A stretch of 64,000 nucleotides of DNA from Aricia agestis (Eukaryota > Arthropoda > Insecta > Lepidoptera > Lycaenidae). Within the stretch, counting starts at the first letter, position 1, and the number at the start of each line of letters is the position of its first letter. The translations under genes were made by a program, and so were the position numbers. Positions 1-10,439 of this stretch are shown in pieces. Under the pieces are notes generated by a model. It was not told the origin of the DNA and did no database searches. It worked only from the letters and a program-made list of their open reading frames with translations. The DNA is taken from assembly GCF_905147365.1 (NCBI RefSeq), contig NC_056418.1:11283262-11347261 (forward strand), written 5' to 3'.

Positions 1-178
1 GGTCAACTTTTATAACACAGAATAATTAATCAAAAAGATATCAATTAAAAAAGGGATTCTAATTTTGCCAACAGAGGAGAGTGATTTAAGCTTCCAAAAT
101 TTGTACATAGATTAGTTCAAGCATACAATATAATTTGCCCATACGTTATAATTTGAATTAATATATTTATGGTTTTTT

Positions 179-213
179 AAATTACGCGACAAAATCATTT
201 TGTCGCGTAATTT
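179..213. repeat. Perfect 17-bp hairpin next to a piggyBac-like end
   Basis: Positions 179-195 and 197-213 are exact reverse complements around a single C. The right arm overlaps the TTAA (212-215) at the left border of the piggyBac-like element. It may be part of the target site or a small foldback. No promoter or terminator role can be shown. Confidence 0.7.
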
Positions 214-215
214 AA

Positions 216-1241
216 CACGTTCAGACCGGGGTGTACCACCGGTGAAGCACGGAGTACTCGCTGACAGGGCGGGGTGTACCACCAGTGGCCACATCACACC
301 TGACTTTTAATGTACTAAGAAATTCGTGCCGCCTTGAAAGAGAGTATTGTAATTACCGTTCCCGCCCTGTAAAATCGACAAAATTTCATAGTGTAGCTCA
401 GGAGATGGATATTATTTCGGGAAGTAAAAAAAAACAGGATTGAAAAATTACACCTACTTATTAGAAACAAAATATGACAAAATCACGATAAATGGTACGA
501 AATGCAAATTATTTCTACTGGATCAAATTAAAAAAATGTTTATTTATAGGAAAACTAAATCAAACATGAAAAAAATTATAAAGACATTGATAGTACAAGA
601 CGAAAATTATTTTTGATGAGTCACATGCAGAGCAAAAAGTATTCACGCGTTTTGATTTTTTTCTAGCCATAGCCGCAGATTCGGTTGTTGTAATACGGTC
701 GTAACAAGGCCTGCATCTCTTTCGGGTATTTCTAAGCATTCCTTCGGTTTTCTCTGACTTATGTTTTGGCTTCCGTTGAACAATCGGCTCACCTTCCTCT
801 GCAGCGTCATCGGGTCGATTATCAGTGCGAGACTTGCTAATCATCTCTTTTATAATTTGTTCCCAGAATTCTAAAATACTTAGTTTCTTTTCTTCTCCAA
901 ACTTCAGCCAAGCATTTAATAACAATTTCGGTGATAAGTTTGCGGTACCACTTTAGGGTTTTTCTAAGGCTGGTATAGTACGAAGCCATCTGATCTGATA
1001 CATATCCACGCGTGATGAGTGATGAGACAAAACAATTGACCTATTATAGGATTGTGAGATCGTTAGAAAGAGAGATAATGCATAATTATTCATGCATAAT
1101 CGTTGGCTGTGTCTACCGGTGGCGCACCCCGCCCGGCAGGTCTTTCGATTTATGGGGCGGTGATGTACCACCGGTGGTCACATGAAGATTTGCCCCGTTT
1201 GGATACCATATACCAGTTCATGAGGTCCCGGTCTGAACGTG
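216..1241 (-). mobile_element. piggyBac-like DNA transposon, internally deleted
   Basis: The element is bordered on both sides by TTAA (212-215 and 1242-1245), the signature target duplication of the piggyBac superfamily. Its terminal inverted repeat is CACGTTCAGACCGGG, perfect over 15 bp. Inside both ends are related subterminal motifs around GTGTACCACCGGTGG. At about 1.03 kb it is far shorter than an autonomous element and keeps only the C-terminal part of a transposase frame on the minus strand (560-952). Seen: TSD, TIR and the coding remnant. Inferred: a non-autonomous, deleted copy. Confidence 0.87.
560..952 (-). pseudogene. piggyBac transposase C-terminal remnant
   Basis: The minus-strand frame is open from 952 to the stop at 560, but no ATG sits at a sensible start; the catalytic DDD core is absent. 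The residues read as the end of a piggyBac transposase: a helix with NAWLKF, then a basic stretch, then a cysteine-rich tail with RKRCRPC and FCSAC, that is two C-x2-C pairs followed by a further cysteine. Such tails form the cross-brace zinc finger that binds transposon ends in known piggyBac proteins. Its position inside a TTAA-bordered element with piggyBac-type termini supports the identification. The catalytic region has been lost, so the product cannot transpose DNA. It is most likely a fossil. Confidence 0.75.
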
Positions 1242-1365
1242 TTAAAAAACGCCCTTTCCATTTCTTACTGTTCCATTTCTTGTTTTGTTCAAAACAAGCG
1301 ATGTAAAACATATTATCCAATAGGATTTTTTTATTTTAACGCGGCGTCACCTTAACGAAGGCTCT

Positions 1366-1562
1366 GTGTGCCGAGTGTTAGTTTTTGTTTGACATTCGAT
1401 CGTGAACGCGTTTGGCGTTTACTAAGATTTTGTATGGGATTTGTACAGCGCCACTTAGCGATGCTCACGGGAGTGAGCCCAGCCCAGTGAGTAATCCCAT
1501 ACAAAATCTTAGTAAACGCCAAACGTGTTCACGATCGAATGTCAAAAAAAACCTCGGCACAC
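1366..1562. mobile_element. Foldback element with about 70-bp arms
   Basis: The two arms run inward from GTGTGCCGAG (left) and CTCGGCACAC (right). They include a nearly perfect 47-bp block containing AACGCGTTTGGCGTTTAC, separated by a short GC-rich loop near 1446-1490. One visible arm mismatch is GCGT against ACGT. No clear TSD was found, so the superfamily is not assigned. Confidence 0.7.
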
Positions 1563-1909
1563 TGGTCATTACAGCTCTGACCTCATCTCCTCAGGATATT
1601 CTGTTGTGATTACGCGGGCTACATACTATGTTTTCAAGTTTTGACAGTATTTTATTACAATTTAGAAGCGCCGGCGTTATTCCCATTGTTTGGAATGCCA
1701 CGTCTATCTGTTTATTTAATCTTCGTCGCTGCATTAGCATAGAATAATGGTATGGCGTGTAGAGAATTTATATTGAATTTAATTTTCCGCTAGGATATTA
1801 TATTATATCCTTCCGTATTATAGTAATATCTTATTGAATATTAATAGTTCATGTTAGAGTAATTATTATGATAGCCAAATATACTTATTACTTAGCTGTT
1901 ATTTGTAAC

Positions 1910-2079
1910 CAGGGCCCCCGTAAGGGCTAATGGCGCCTGTGTGCAAAATAAGGATCATTCCTTTAGGCGAATTTTTTAAGTCCTTGGTTTTGGCGCCCAT
2001 AAAGATGACGATTTGGCGCCCCTAGAGGATGGCACCCGTGTGCATTGCACACATTGCACATATGGTAGCGGGGGCACTG
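1910..2079. mobile_element. hAT-type MITE, 170 bp
   Basis: It is flanked by an exact 8-bp direct repeat TTTGTAAC (1902-1909 and 2080-2087). The ends are CAGGGCCCCCG and the imperfect complement CGGGGGCACTG. An 8-bp TSD with CAGGG-type termini is typical of the hAT superfamily. The interior holds GGCGCC motifs and no open frame. Confidence 0.75.
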
Positions 2080-2087
2080 TTTGTAAC

Positions 2088-2457
2088 TCTAAACCCCAAT
2101 TCTTGAAACTGAAGTTAGTAAATTAATCGTTTTGATGTAGGACTGACTTTTCGCTTGTGAATAAGTAAACGTCTTTGCTTATCGACGCCCCCACCGAATA
2201 ATCAGACGATGTGCTATTGTGGGGTTTTTGCTGTTATGCGATTTTTGGCATCTAGAAGTCAAAATACATCATGTGAATTTTTTTCAGAATTTTTCTGTGG
2301 ATATTTACAAAGATATAAAAAATTATGTGTTTATTCCATAAAAATACTTAAAATTGTATTTTACACCAAAAACTGGGCAATAGGCTATTGCGATAAAATA
2401 TGTCAAATCGAATTGACGATAAACGACTATTGCATGACTATTCGGGTAAATAAATTG
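2088..2457. other. No gene recognised
   Basis: AT-rich sequence with no coding signal I can defend. An open frame that continues into 2565 is the shadow of the LINE remnant on the opposite strand. Confidence 0.5.
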
Positions 2458-2765
2458 CTGCCTACTGCACACTTCCACTCCTGCGCATCTCACTTTCACA
2501 CTCCTTCCACTCAGGTAGGCGCTGATCACCCGCCTCAGATTCCCCAGACACCTAACTTCAGCTAACCGAACCTTTACAGCTGGTCACCAAGCATTGTCGA
2601 AGGCCCTGTGTCCAGCGATACCACAACATAAATTTTCTCCTTCTCTATCTTTTCTCTGGTGTGGTTCAATAGCCTATAGAAGGCGTCTTCGGTGCAACTT
2701 TGGGGCATAAAGGCATAGTGGTTGGGTTTTATTTTGGACAAACTTGTAGAATCTGAGTCGGACGA
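2458..2765 (-). pseudogene. R1-like LINE reverse transcriptase fragment
   Basis: Read on the minus strand, this carries recognisable RT fingers and palm motifs: NHYAFMPQ followed by TEDAFYRLL, then VVVSLD of motif A, and after a frameshift AFDNAW followed by a stop where a second tryptophan is usual, then PAVKVRLAEV and NLRRVISAYLSGRSV. This order matches R1/TRAS-type and related site-specific insect LINEs. At least one frameshift (near 2605-2620) and one in-frame stop break it, and the catalytic FADD box lies beyond the preserved part. It is a dead fragment. The assignment to the R1 group is by motif wording only; a Jockey relative is the alternative. Confidence 0.65.
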
Positions 2766-3728
2766 CCATCATATCGCGGTGATCATCTCAGTCCACTCAC
2801 CTCCTGCTCCAGTCTCAGACCAGCATCAGATCAGTCATCGCAGAGGACAGGACCCAAGAGTCAGAAATTGTCAGACTTTCTTCATTAAAAAAAATAAGAG
2901 CTTTTTTGGATGTCTTAAGTCGTCATAGACGTAAGAACGACCAGCGGTCGTTTTGGAAGACATCAAGTGGTAAAGTCCTTCCTAATATTCGTTAAATTAT
3001 GTACGTTGCTCATATTTTTATTTTATACTTTACGGCTATTGCAGGAATCCGTCTTCTTAAATCTTCAGGAGATATAATCATAATATTATGTTTCGATTTT
3101 TGTAATCCACATGCAGGTTTTCTGACAAACAAGGATGTATGGGCAATACTTGCTACAAAATAAACGAGTCGTGACCGATAAGCAGCGAGATCTGTTACTT
3201 AATTAACGAGAACGTATTTAGATATCTTCTTCTTTCGCAAAGACTCCTAAGAAGTGCGTAAAACTGTCACGACAGCACTTGTTACAGTTTAACGCATGCA
3301 AGCAGCTGTCAGACAGTCAAACATTATTCGTGGAAGTTGTCCTGCAGGTCCTAATGGGACCAAATTGAGTATTTACTTAGGAATGCGATTGCTAGCTACT
3401 ATAAGATGTGCTGTTATAGTGTGTTGTGTGAATATTGTATTGTATTGTAACTTGAGAAGTTTTTAACATAGTTTTGATCCTGATTACATTGAACTGTATT
3501 ACGACGTAGACAGAAGTCGACGATTAAAGCGTCATATAAAACGTCATATAAGAAAGGCCTATGATGCTCTCGGAAGACTGTCTAAAGCAAGTTCCTGCCA
3601 TTATCATTCATTTTATTAGAACATAATATGATATTGATTATTGTGACACCAACTCTGGTACTCCGGTGGCGATGAGGGTTATGATTAACATTTTAATTAA
3701 CTGCAATGACTATAAGTACTATTAAATT
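2766..3728. other. No gene recognised
   Basis: Mixed AT-rich sequence between the RT fragment and the full-length LINE. No tRNA, ORF or clear terminal repeat was seen. Confidence 0.5.
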
Positions 3729-6700
3729 TTGTCCGTGGGAGAGCCATGCTTCGGCACGAATGGGCCGGCTCGACCGGAGAAATACCACGGCCTCACAGAA
3801 AACCGGCGTGAAACAGCGCTTGCGCTGTGTTTCGCCGAGTGAGTGAGTTTACCGGAGGCCCAATCCCCTACCCCCCCTAGAAATGCCGCAGTTGAAAAAC
3901 AATTTGTTACCCCAGGAGGGTACCAACTGCGTTGGAGAATCCCTCTCTGGACGTCCATGCTCAGGAACCCCTGGAACTGAACGTGGACGTCCAGGCTGCC
4001 CCTCGTATTCTGGGGAGGGCAAAACTGCGCTCCAATCTGCTCGGGGCAAGAGCAAACACACAAAGGCACCCCCCTCGATATTAAACATGGACTTTTGTAA
4101 TATCAGGGGATTACACTCCAACCTTAATGCCGTCCATTACCACCTTGAGACGGCAAGGCCGGCTTTGCTCTTTTTAACCGAGACGCAGATATCATCTCCG
4201 AGTGACACATCATACCTTTCCCACCCAGGGTATTACCTCGAGCACTCCTTTCTACCCAAAGCTGGAGTGTGTGTGTATATCAGAGATTATATCAGCTCTC
4301 GCCGCCTCAGCAATCTTGAGGTCATGGACCTATCAAACTTATGGCTCCGCATAGATTGCGACGACCACCCTCGCGTCTATGCGTGCCTATATAGGTCCCA
4401 TAGTGGTGACCCCGAGACGGACCGACTCTTGGAGCACCTACAAGCTGCTTCAGATTTTGTGCAGCAGCAGATCCCATCCGCAGAGATCATAATACTTGGC
4501 GACTTTAATGCCCACCACGCCGACTGGCTCAATTCCAGTAAAACTGATCACGCGGGGAGATCTGTCTGCAACTTTGCCCTTGCGAACGACTTGACACAAC
4601 TGGTTACTACGCCTACGCGAATCCCAGATGTGGATGGTCAGAATCCTTCCTTGTTGGACCTCCTACTGACTTCAAATCCTGACGGCTACCAAATATCCGT
4701 AACCGCACCACTTGGTTCATCGGATCATTGCCTTGTTAGGAGTTCTGTGCCACTTACGACGGTGTTAAGACAGCGCGCTGTTAAATACCGTCGTGTGTGG
4801 CACTATAAGTCAGCAGACTGGGATGGGATGCGGTCGTTTTTTGCATCCTATCCTTGGGGGCACGTGTGCTTCTCGCCGGATGATCTCGACAACACTGCCA
4901 ACTCTGTTGCCGATGTGGTGATGCAGGGGATGGAACTTTTCATTCCGACCTCTGTAGTGCCAACTGGCGGCAGATTTCGTCCCTGGTTTGGTTCATCCCC
5001 CAAAAAAGCTTCTCGCCGGAAGCAGGAGGCTTACCAATCCTGGGCCAACGCAGTGTCTGCTCGGGATTTAAATACCAGCACATATAAAAAGGAGTACAAC
5101 CTTGCCTCTAGGTCCCTCAAGAAAGAGATTACTCGGGCAAAGCAACAGCACGTCAATAGAATTGGCAAGAGACTTGAGCGCCTCCCCTCGGGAACCCGTG
5201 CATTCTGGTCTCTGGCCAAAGCTATTGAAGGAAATTTCTGCAAGCCAACCCTACCATCCCTACACGTAGGAAATGGATCGTTGGCCCAGGACGCAAAAGA
5301 CAAAGCCGATCTTCTGGGCAAGCTCTTTGCGTCAAACTCGACCCTGGGTGACGGGGGGCAGAAACCGCCGACCATACCGCGATGCACGAGCATCATGTCG
5401 GATATACGGTTTCATCAGCGCTCAGTGCGAAAAGCCCTCTGTTCCCTTGATATCCAAAAGTCGAGTGGGCCTGACGGAATCCCGCCTATTGTGTTGAAAA
5501 AGTGTGCTCCAGAGTTGGCTCCGGTCTTGACGCGACTTTTTCGGCTCTCCTATTCCACTGGCATCGTCCCGGCTTCCTGGAAGACAGCCTTGGTGCACCC
5601 GATCCCCAAAAAAGGTGATCGCTCAAATCCTTCCAACTACAGACCAATCGCTATAACCTCGAAGATAATGGAATCCATTATCAATAGCCAGCTTCTTCGA
5701 TACTTGGACGGCCAGGGATTGCTAAGCGACAAACAATACGGGTTCCGTAAGGGTCGCTCGGCTGGTGATCTCTTGGCATACCTGACTCATCGTTGGGCTC
5801 AGGCAATTGAGTCGAAGGGAGAGGCATTGGCTGTTAGTTTGGACATTGCGAAGGCCTTCGATCGGGTTTGGCATAAAGCGCTGCTATCAAAGCTTCCATC
5901 ATACGGGCTGCCCGAGAAATTATGTAAGTGGGTCACTAGTTTCTTAGCAGACAGAAGCATAAAGGTCGTAGTTGACGGCGAATGCTCGGAAACTCAGTCT
6001 GTTAATGCTGGTGTCCCTCAGGGCTGTGTGCTATCGCCTACTCTATTCATACTGCATATCAATGACATGTTACAAACCAAAGGCATTCATTGCTATGCGG
6101 ATGATAGTACAGGTGATGCTGTATATACCGGCTCCCCTAATATTTCTCGGCAAAATGTCACTGAGAGTCGAAACGAACTTGTGTCTAAGGTGGAGAATTC
6201 ATTGGAGAAGGTCTCTGAATGGGGTAGACGTAACTTAGTCCAATTCAACCCCGCCAAGACACAAGTCTGCGCGTTCACCACTAAAAAGTCACCAATGGTC
6301 GTTTATCCTCGTTTCGAGGGCACATCTTTAACCATCTCCCCTAGCATTGAGATACTTGGCGTCAACATATCGAGCGAAGTCCAGTTTCGATATCATCTTG
6401 AGGGTAAGGCCAAATTAGCCTCGAAGAAGCTTGGCGTTCTTAACAGAGCGAGACAGTACTTCAGTCCGGACCAACGCCTACAACTCTACAAGGCGCAGGT
6501 TCGGCCTCATATGGAATATTGTTCTCATCTCTGGGCAGGGGCGCCAAAATACCAACTGCTCCCTCTGGATCGTATCCAACGAAGGGCTGCTCGAATTGTT
6601 GACTGCCATAGTGTTTCAAACAGCTTGGACCCCCTGGAATTACGCCGAGATGTTGCTTCACTCTGCATCCTCTATCGGCTGTATCACGGGGAGTGCTCTG

Positions 6701-7047
6701 AGGAATTGTTCGGAATCATACCACCTGCAACTTTTCGCTATCGTCCCACGCGAAAAACATACCATCCTCATCACCTTGATGAGTGGCAGTCTTCCACAGT
6801 GCGTTTTTCGCGTAACTTTCTGCCGCGCACTGTAAAACTCTGGAATGGGCTGTCACCAGCAGTATTTCCGGACCGATACGACCTGCAAACCTTCAAGAAA
6901 AGAGCGTATACCCTCTTAAAAGGCCGGCAACGCACCTGCAGCTCTTCTGATGTTGCGAGTGTCCATGGGCGACGGTAGTTGCTTACCATCAGGTGACCCG
7001 TTTGCTCGTTTGCCCCCTTATTTAATAAAAAAAAAAAAAAAAAAAAA
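3729..7047 (+). mobile_element. Full-length CR1/Jockey-type LINE
   Basis: The element starts near CCGTGGGAGAGCCATGC, the same 5' end seen in the short copies elsewhere in the window. It has a ~150-bp 5' UTR, one ORF (3883-6978), a short 3' UTR ending GCCCCCTTATTTAATA, and a poly(A) run to 7047. I could not find a convincing TSD. It is the only copy here with a complete coding region and is the apparent parent of the short derivatives at 9.4, 21.2, 22.4, 25.5, 36.7 and 40.4 kb. Confidence 0.88.
3883..6978 (+). CDS. LINE endonuclease-reverse transcriptase polyprotein, 1031 aa
   Basis: It encodes the enzyme that nicks target DNA and copies the element's RNA there. The N-terminal ~68 residues are low-complexity. 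An APE-type endonuclease follows: NIRGL (N73), TET (99-101), LGDFNAHH (205-212), SDH (280-282). The reverse transcriptase then has GPDGIPP, FRKGRS, LDIAKAFD with Asp654, AGVPQGCVLSP and YADD (738-741, Asp740/741). All three catalytic aspartates are present. The C-terminal ~100 residues are rich in Arg and Tyr. No separate gag-like ORF1 is visible upstream. The ATG at 3883 is the first in frame, but the endonuclease proper begins near Met69, so a later start is possible. No frameshift or stop interrupts it, so it could be functional. Clade is CR1/Jockey-like by motif wording. Confidence 0.9.
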   Translation: MPQLKNNLLPQEGTNCVGESLSGRPCSGTPGTERGRPGCPSYSGEGKTALQSARGKSKHTKAPPSILNMDFCNIRGLHSNLNAVHYHLETARPALLFLTETQISSPSDTSYLSHPGYYLEHSFLPKAGVCVYIRDYISSRRLSNLEVMDLSNLWLRIDCDDHPRVYACLYRSHSGDPETDRLLEHLQAASDFVQQQIPSAEIIILGDFNAHHADWLNSSKTDHAGRSVCNFALANDLTQLVTTPTRIPDVDGQNPSLLDLLLTSNPDGYQISVTAPLGSSDHCLVRSSVPLTTVLRQRAVKYRRVWHYKSADWDGMRSFFASYPWGHVCFSPDDLDNTANSVADVVMQGMELFIPTSVVPTGGRFRPWFGSSPKKASRRKQEAYQSWANAVSARDLNTSTYKKEYNLASRSLKKEITRAKQQHVNRIGKRLERLPSGTRAFWSLAKAIEGNFCKPTLPSLHVGNGSLAQDAKDKADLLGKLFASNSTLGDGGQKPPTIPRCTSIMSDIRFHQRSVRKALCSLDIQKSSGPDGIPPIVLKKCAPELAPVLTRLFRLSYSTGIVPASWKTALVHPIPKKGDRSNPSNYRPIAITSKIMESIINSQLLRYLDGQGLLSDKQYGFRKGRSAGDLLAYLTHRWAQAIESKGEALAVSLDIAKAFDRVWHKALLSKLPSYGLPEKLCKWVTSFLADRSIKVVVDGECSETQSVNAGVPQGCVLSPTLFILHINDMLQTKGIHCYADDSTGDAVYTGSPNISRQNVTESRNELVSKVENSLEKVSEWGRRNLVQFNPAKTQVCAFTTKKSPMVVYPRFEGTSLTISPSIEILGVNISSEVQFRYHLEGKAKLASKKLGVLNRARQYFSPDQRLQLYKAQVRPHMEYCSHLWAGAPKYQLLPLDRIQRRAARIVDCHSVSNSLDPLELRRDVASLCILYRLYHGECSEELFGIIPPATFRYRPTRKTYHPHHLDEWQSSTVRFSRNFLPRTVKLWNGLSPAVFPDRYDLQTFKKRAYTLLKGRQRTCSSSDVASVHGRR

Positions 7048-7758
7048 TGATAGAGCCAGTCTCCAGAGTGTATTTTTTTGAACCAACAGCTGTTTCAATT
7101 GCAAGAATGTCATTTATGTCATCAGGTAATGAATGTATTAAAACAAAAATACATATTATTTTTAATTTACCTATAGTAGAAAATCATTGGAAAAAAACGA
7201 CAATGACTATAATTATAAAGTGTACAATATTTTTTAATCACCGAATAGTAAAGTAATAGGTGTTTACCAATATTCTTATCCCAAACAATTTCCCTGAACA
7301 ATATTGCAATGAGATATTATATGTGCATTTTATTAAAGTCGAAACGCAAAATTTCCCGAATAATCATGCAATAGACAATAATGATCACAGCTTGACCTAC
7401 TCCAGAACGATAAGTTGCGTTTTGCTTTAATAAAAAAAACCTTCGGTGGTAATTAAATATTGTTAAGATAGCAAGATAGGCAAAAAATTAGCTTTCATTT
7501 GAGATATAAAAAGTCTTTGATGCTTTTTTTTTGACGGAGTTATTAACAAATTCAGTTTTTCGGCTCTCCTGAACATTTTAATTTTTACGATTGTCCGATT
7601 ATTCGGTGGGGGTGTCGTTATGGCAAATCTCAGTAAATATTTCCGGGACAAGACTATGCCTACTAAAATCTTCATCTAAAGAATTTCCTCTCTTCTAATT
7701 CGGTTTATGTAAACGTAAAGAGGTTACACTAGGCAGACGCATTCTCTTATAACTTGAA
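7048..7758. other. AT-rich stretch, no gene recognised
   Basis: No coding frame with family motifs, no SINE head and no obvious terminal repeats. Confidence 0.5.
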
Positions 7759-8210
7759 CTAGCTATTTGACCGATCTTTGCTCGGTATTCGATAAAACAC
7801 GAATAAAATGATATTTTCTAAAAATGATTCCTAGCTAGATCGATTTATCGCCCCCGAAATCCCCTATATACTAAATTTTATGAAAATCGTTGGAGCCGAT
7901 TCCGAGATTCCTTATACAGTGTGTAACAAAAATAAGTGATAATACTTTAGGGTGTGTACGTGTTCCTTGTAGAGAGTTCACTGTGAAAGTAGCAGCGCTG
8001 AAAGACCAAAATTTTTTTTCACTTTTGTATGGGCAAGGGCCCGAGCGTCACGAGTTTCCCAATACAAAAGTGATAAAAAATTTTGGTCTTTCAGCGCTGC
8101 TACTTTCACAGTGAACTCTCTACAAGGAACACGTACACACCCGAAAGTATTATCACTTATTTTTGTTACACCCTGTATATACAAGAATTGCTCGTTTAAA
8201 GATATAAGAT
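7759..8210 (+). mobile_element. Short retroposon interrupted by a MITE
   Basis: The retroposon opens with CTAGCTATTTGACCG and closes with AAGAATTGCTCGTTTAAAG. Its uninterrupted twin lies at 15700-15889. The twin aligns on both sides of the foldback MITE at 7917-8175, which shows that the MITE landed inside this copy. It belongs to the non-coding retroposons common in lepidopteran DNA, probably moved by RTE-type LINEs (inference). Confidence 0.72.
7917..8175. mobile_element. Foldback MITE, TA-flanked (copy 1 of 3)
   Basis: The ends are CAG(G/T)GTGTAACAAAAATAAG in inverted orientation, bordered by TA on each side (7915-7916, 8176-8177). The arms pair over roughly 110-120 bp around a short loop containing GGGCAAGGGCCC. 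The TA target duplication and CAG- start fit Tc1/mariner-type MITEs. Small open frames across it come from the arms and are not genes. Confidence 0.85.
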
Positions 8211-8906
8211 TTAGATAGCTGAATTTAACATATTCTTGCCAAATCAAAGAAGTATTTTATACATATATCAGATTCCACATACAATTTTACTAAAAACAAG
8301 CTACGGGATAACAGCGGCAGCCTTTTACGAATACATTCAGATACTTCTGAAAATGCCAGTAGGCTTCAAAAATACAAAAATCGCCTGCCTACAAAAACAA
8401 AACCGAGCCACCTTTGATATTTTGATATGAAACCCGAGAACGGAGCTCGCCAACTAAAAAAATACAACCGAAAAGTTATTTCATATTGAGGTTAAAACCA
8501 ATTTTCGATAGACGTGACAGAAAAGCAATTTGGATTTCGAAACCGATCTCGAATGGCGACAGTATGCCTTAAAGACATGATCACCAATAGCGTGACGCTA
8601 AAATAATGTACCTTTAATCAGTTTCAGTTTTTAGACAGAAGTTTATTTATTTTTAGCCGTTGTTGATGGGTTAATAATTTGACGTTAGCCCATTAAACGT
8701 GAAAACCCAGTTAAAAACCTCACAAACAGAATATAACTTATAAGTTATAACATTTGCTTGCAGTTACAACTCCGAAAAGTCCGTTACTTTACTCCTACTT
8801 CACAGCTTACCATGTCTACGAAATGATAAAGCATGTCACTAACACATTTTAGGGACAAAAATCAGATTAACTTTTTTAATCTGTCAACTTTTCATTGTTA
8901 CTGGTT
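8211..8906. other. No gene recognised
   Basis: AT-rich, low-information sequence up to the 8-bp TSD of the next element. Confidence 0.45.
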
Positions 8907-9344
8907 GTAATTTTGGGTCCTTCCCGTTTCATACCACAAATTTTTCATACCGCGGTATGAAACAGCGGAGTACTGTTTTTGAATTGCCTGTTTCATACCG
9001 GCGTCCGAAATAGCGAATACCTTTTTTGAATTAGTCGATTCGTACCGCAGCGCAGATTTTAGTACAGTCAAGCTCAAAATATCTATACATATTATATAAA
9101 TTATAAAATAATAAATTATTTAATTTTATTATTTATTATTATTATTTATTACATATTAATATATTATTATTTTATTTGATTATTTAAATTAAATAAATTC
9201 ATCTCAGAGAAACCAAAATATACATATTGGGCAATTTATTGATGGTATACGAAAAGACTAAGTATTATTGTGCTTTATTAAAAAAACCTGATGATGTAAA
9301 AAATTCAAAAAGATCAACACATTCAATTGAAATAAATCAAAGAA

Positions 9345-9605
9345 TATGAAACGAGCGAACGGGTCACCAGATGGAAAGCAACTTTCGTCGCCCATGGACA
9401 CTCGCAACATCAGATGAGCTGCTAGGGTAATAGAGCAGGGGAGAGTAGGGAAGAGAATAGGGTAGGGGATTGGGCGGTGGGCCTCCGGTAAACTCACTCA
9501 TTCGGCGAAACACAGCGCAACCGGTGTTTCACGTCGGTTTTCTGTGAGCCCGTGGTATTTCTCCGATCGAGCCCGCCCATTCGTGCCGAAGTATGGCTCT
9601 CCCAC
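9345..9605 (-). mobile_element. LINE-derived short element (5' UTR + 3' end), copy A
   Basis: Read on the minus strand it starts GTGGGAGAGCCATACTTC and continues through the LINE 5' UTR. It then jumps through a short pyrimidine-rich linker to the LINE 3' end (CATGGGCGACG, CAGGTGACCCG in diverged form). The 3 kb of ORF is absent. Inserted inside the 8915-10277 element. Confidence 0.85.
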
Positions 9606-9899
9606 GTTACAACCATACAACAATTTAAAAAAACTAGCGGTACTACCCTACCTATATTGCGCGTGGCCCGACACGCACTTGACCGGTTTTTTTATTTGTA
9701 TTTTCTAAACTATCTATTTTCATAAAAAAAATCAATGCACACTATGAGGGCACTTTTGAGATTGACAGCTCCCGGATCATAAGTACATTTATATTCTTTT
9801 TGATAATTTAAAATTAATTATATAGTATTAGGTTAATTTTAAAGTTCTCTGTGTAATCAAGCTGTGATTCTATTGTTAGAAGTCTGATAGTATATAATA

Positions 9900-10085
9900 C
9901 TATCTGTCCCGGCAAACGTTGTTTTGCCATATAAATAATTTTAGGTATGAAAAATAGATGGTGGCCGATTCTCAGACCTACTCAATATGCTCACAAAATT
10001 TCATGAGAATCGGTCAAGCCGTTTCGGAGGAGTATGGCAACGAAAACTGTGACACGAGAATTTTATATATTACCACTTTTCTATA
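9900..10085 (+). mobile_element. CTGTCCCGGC-type short retroposon
   Basis: It starts CTGTCCCGGCAAACGTTG and ends GACACGAGAATTTTATATAT. The same head and tail recur at 28.7, 31.7, 46.1, 47.0 and 57.1 kb. It has no ORF. The AT tail suggests retroposition, probably with RTE-type LINE help (inference). Confidence 0.7.
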
Positions 10086-10439
10086 CGCCAGTATAAATAA
10101 GTGATTAGACTAAAAACATATAATAAAATTCATGGTACGAATCCACCCATACCAAAAAAGAATTGGTCGTTTTATACCACTCCAAGCACCGCGGTATGAA
10201 ACAGGCAATTCAAAAACAGTACTTCGCTGTTTCATACCGCGGTATGAAAAATAAGTGGTATGAAACGGGAAGGACCCGTAATTTTACAGCTTGGTCCCGG
10301 AATACGCAAAACTTATGAGCGTTTTCACATTATTCGATCCGATATCGGTGTCAAACGCCGATCCGATATCGGGGTAAGTAAAATGTAATATGAAATAATT
10401 ATATTAATATTATGTACCTGTCTTTCATATTGTCCGGCC

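Larger units (their letters stand above)
8915..10277. mobile_element. 1.36-kb inverted-repeat DNA element with 8-bp TSD
   Basis: Exact direct repeats GTAATTTT (8907-8914, 10278-10285) flank inverted ends GGGTCCTTCCCGTTTCATAC. The inverted repeats extend about 90 bp, and each contains the perfect 20-bp palindrome TTTCATACCGCGGTATGAAA (8943-8962 and 10230-10249). No transposase frame is left. Inside sit a LINE-derived short element (9345-9605) and a CTGTCCCGGC-type retroposon (9900-10085), both younger than the host element. The 8-bp TSD fits hAT, P or Merlin; the GGG- terminus is not the usual hAT start, so the superfamily stays open. Confidence 0.82.

Noticed and set aside
2209..2565. 118-codon plus frame
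   Set aside because: Opposite-strand shadow of the R1-like RT fragment, with no motif of its own.
3722..4121. Two minus frames of 115 and 90 codons across the LINE 5' end
   Set aside because: Shadows of the LINE 5' UTR and ORF; the same peptide fragments recur wherever the short copies lie.
7890..8247. Frames with VAALKDQNF on both strands (also at 30.4 and 36.0 kb)
   Set aside because: Same peptide on both strands is a consequence of the foldback arms.
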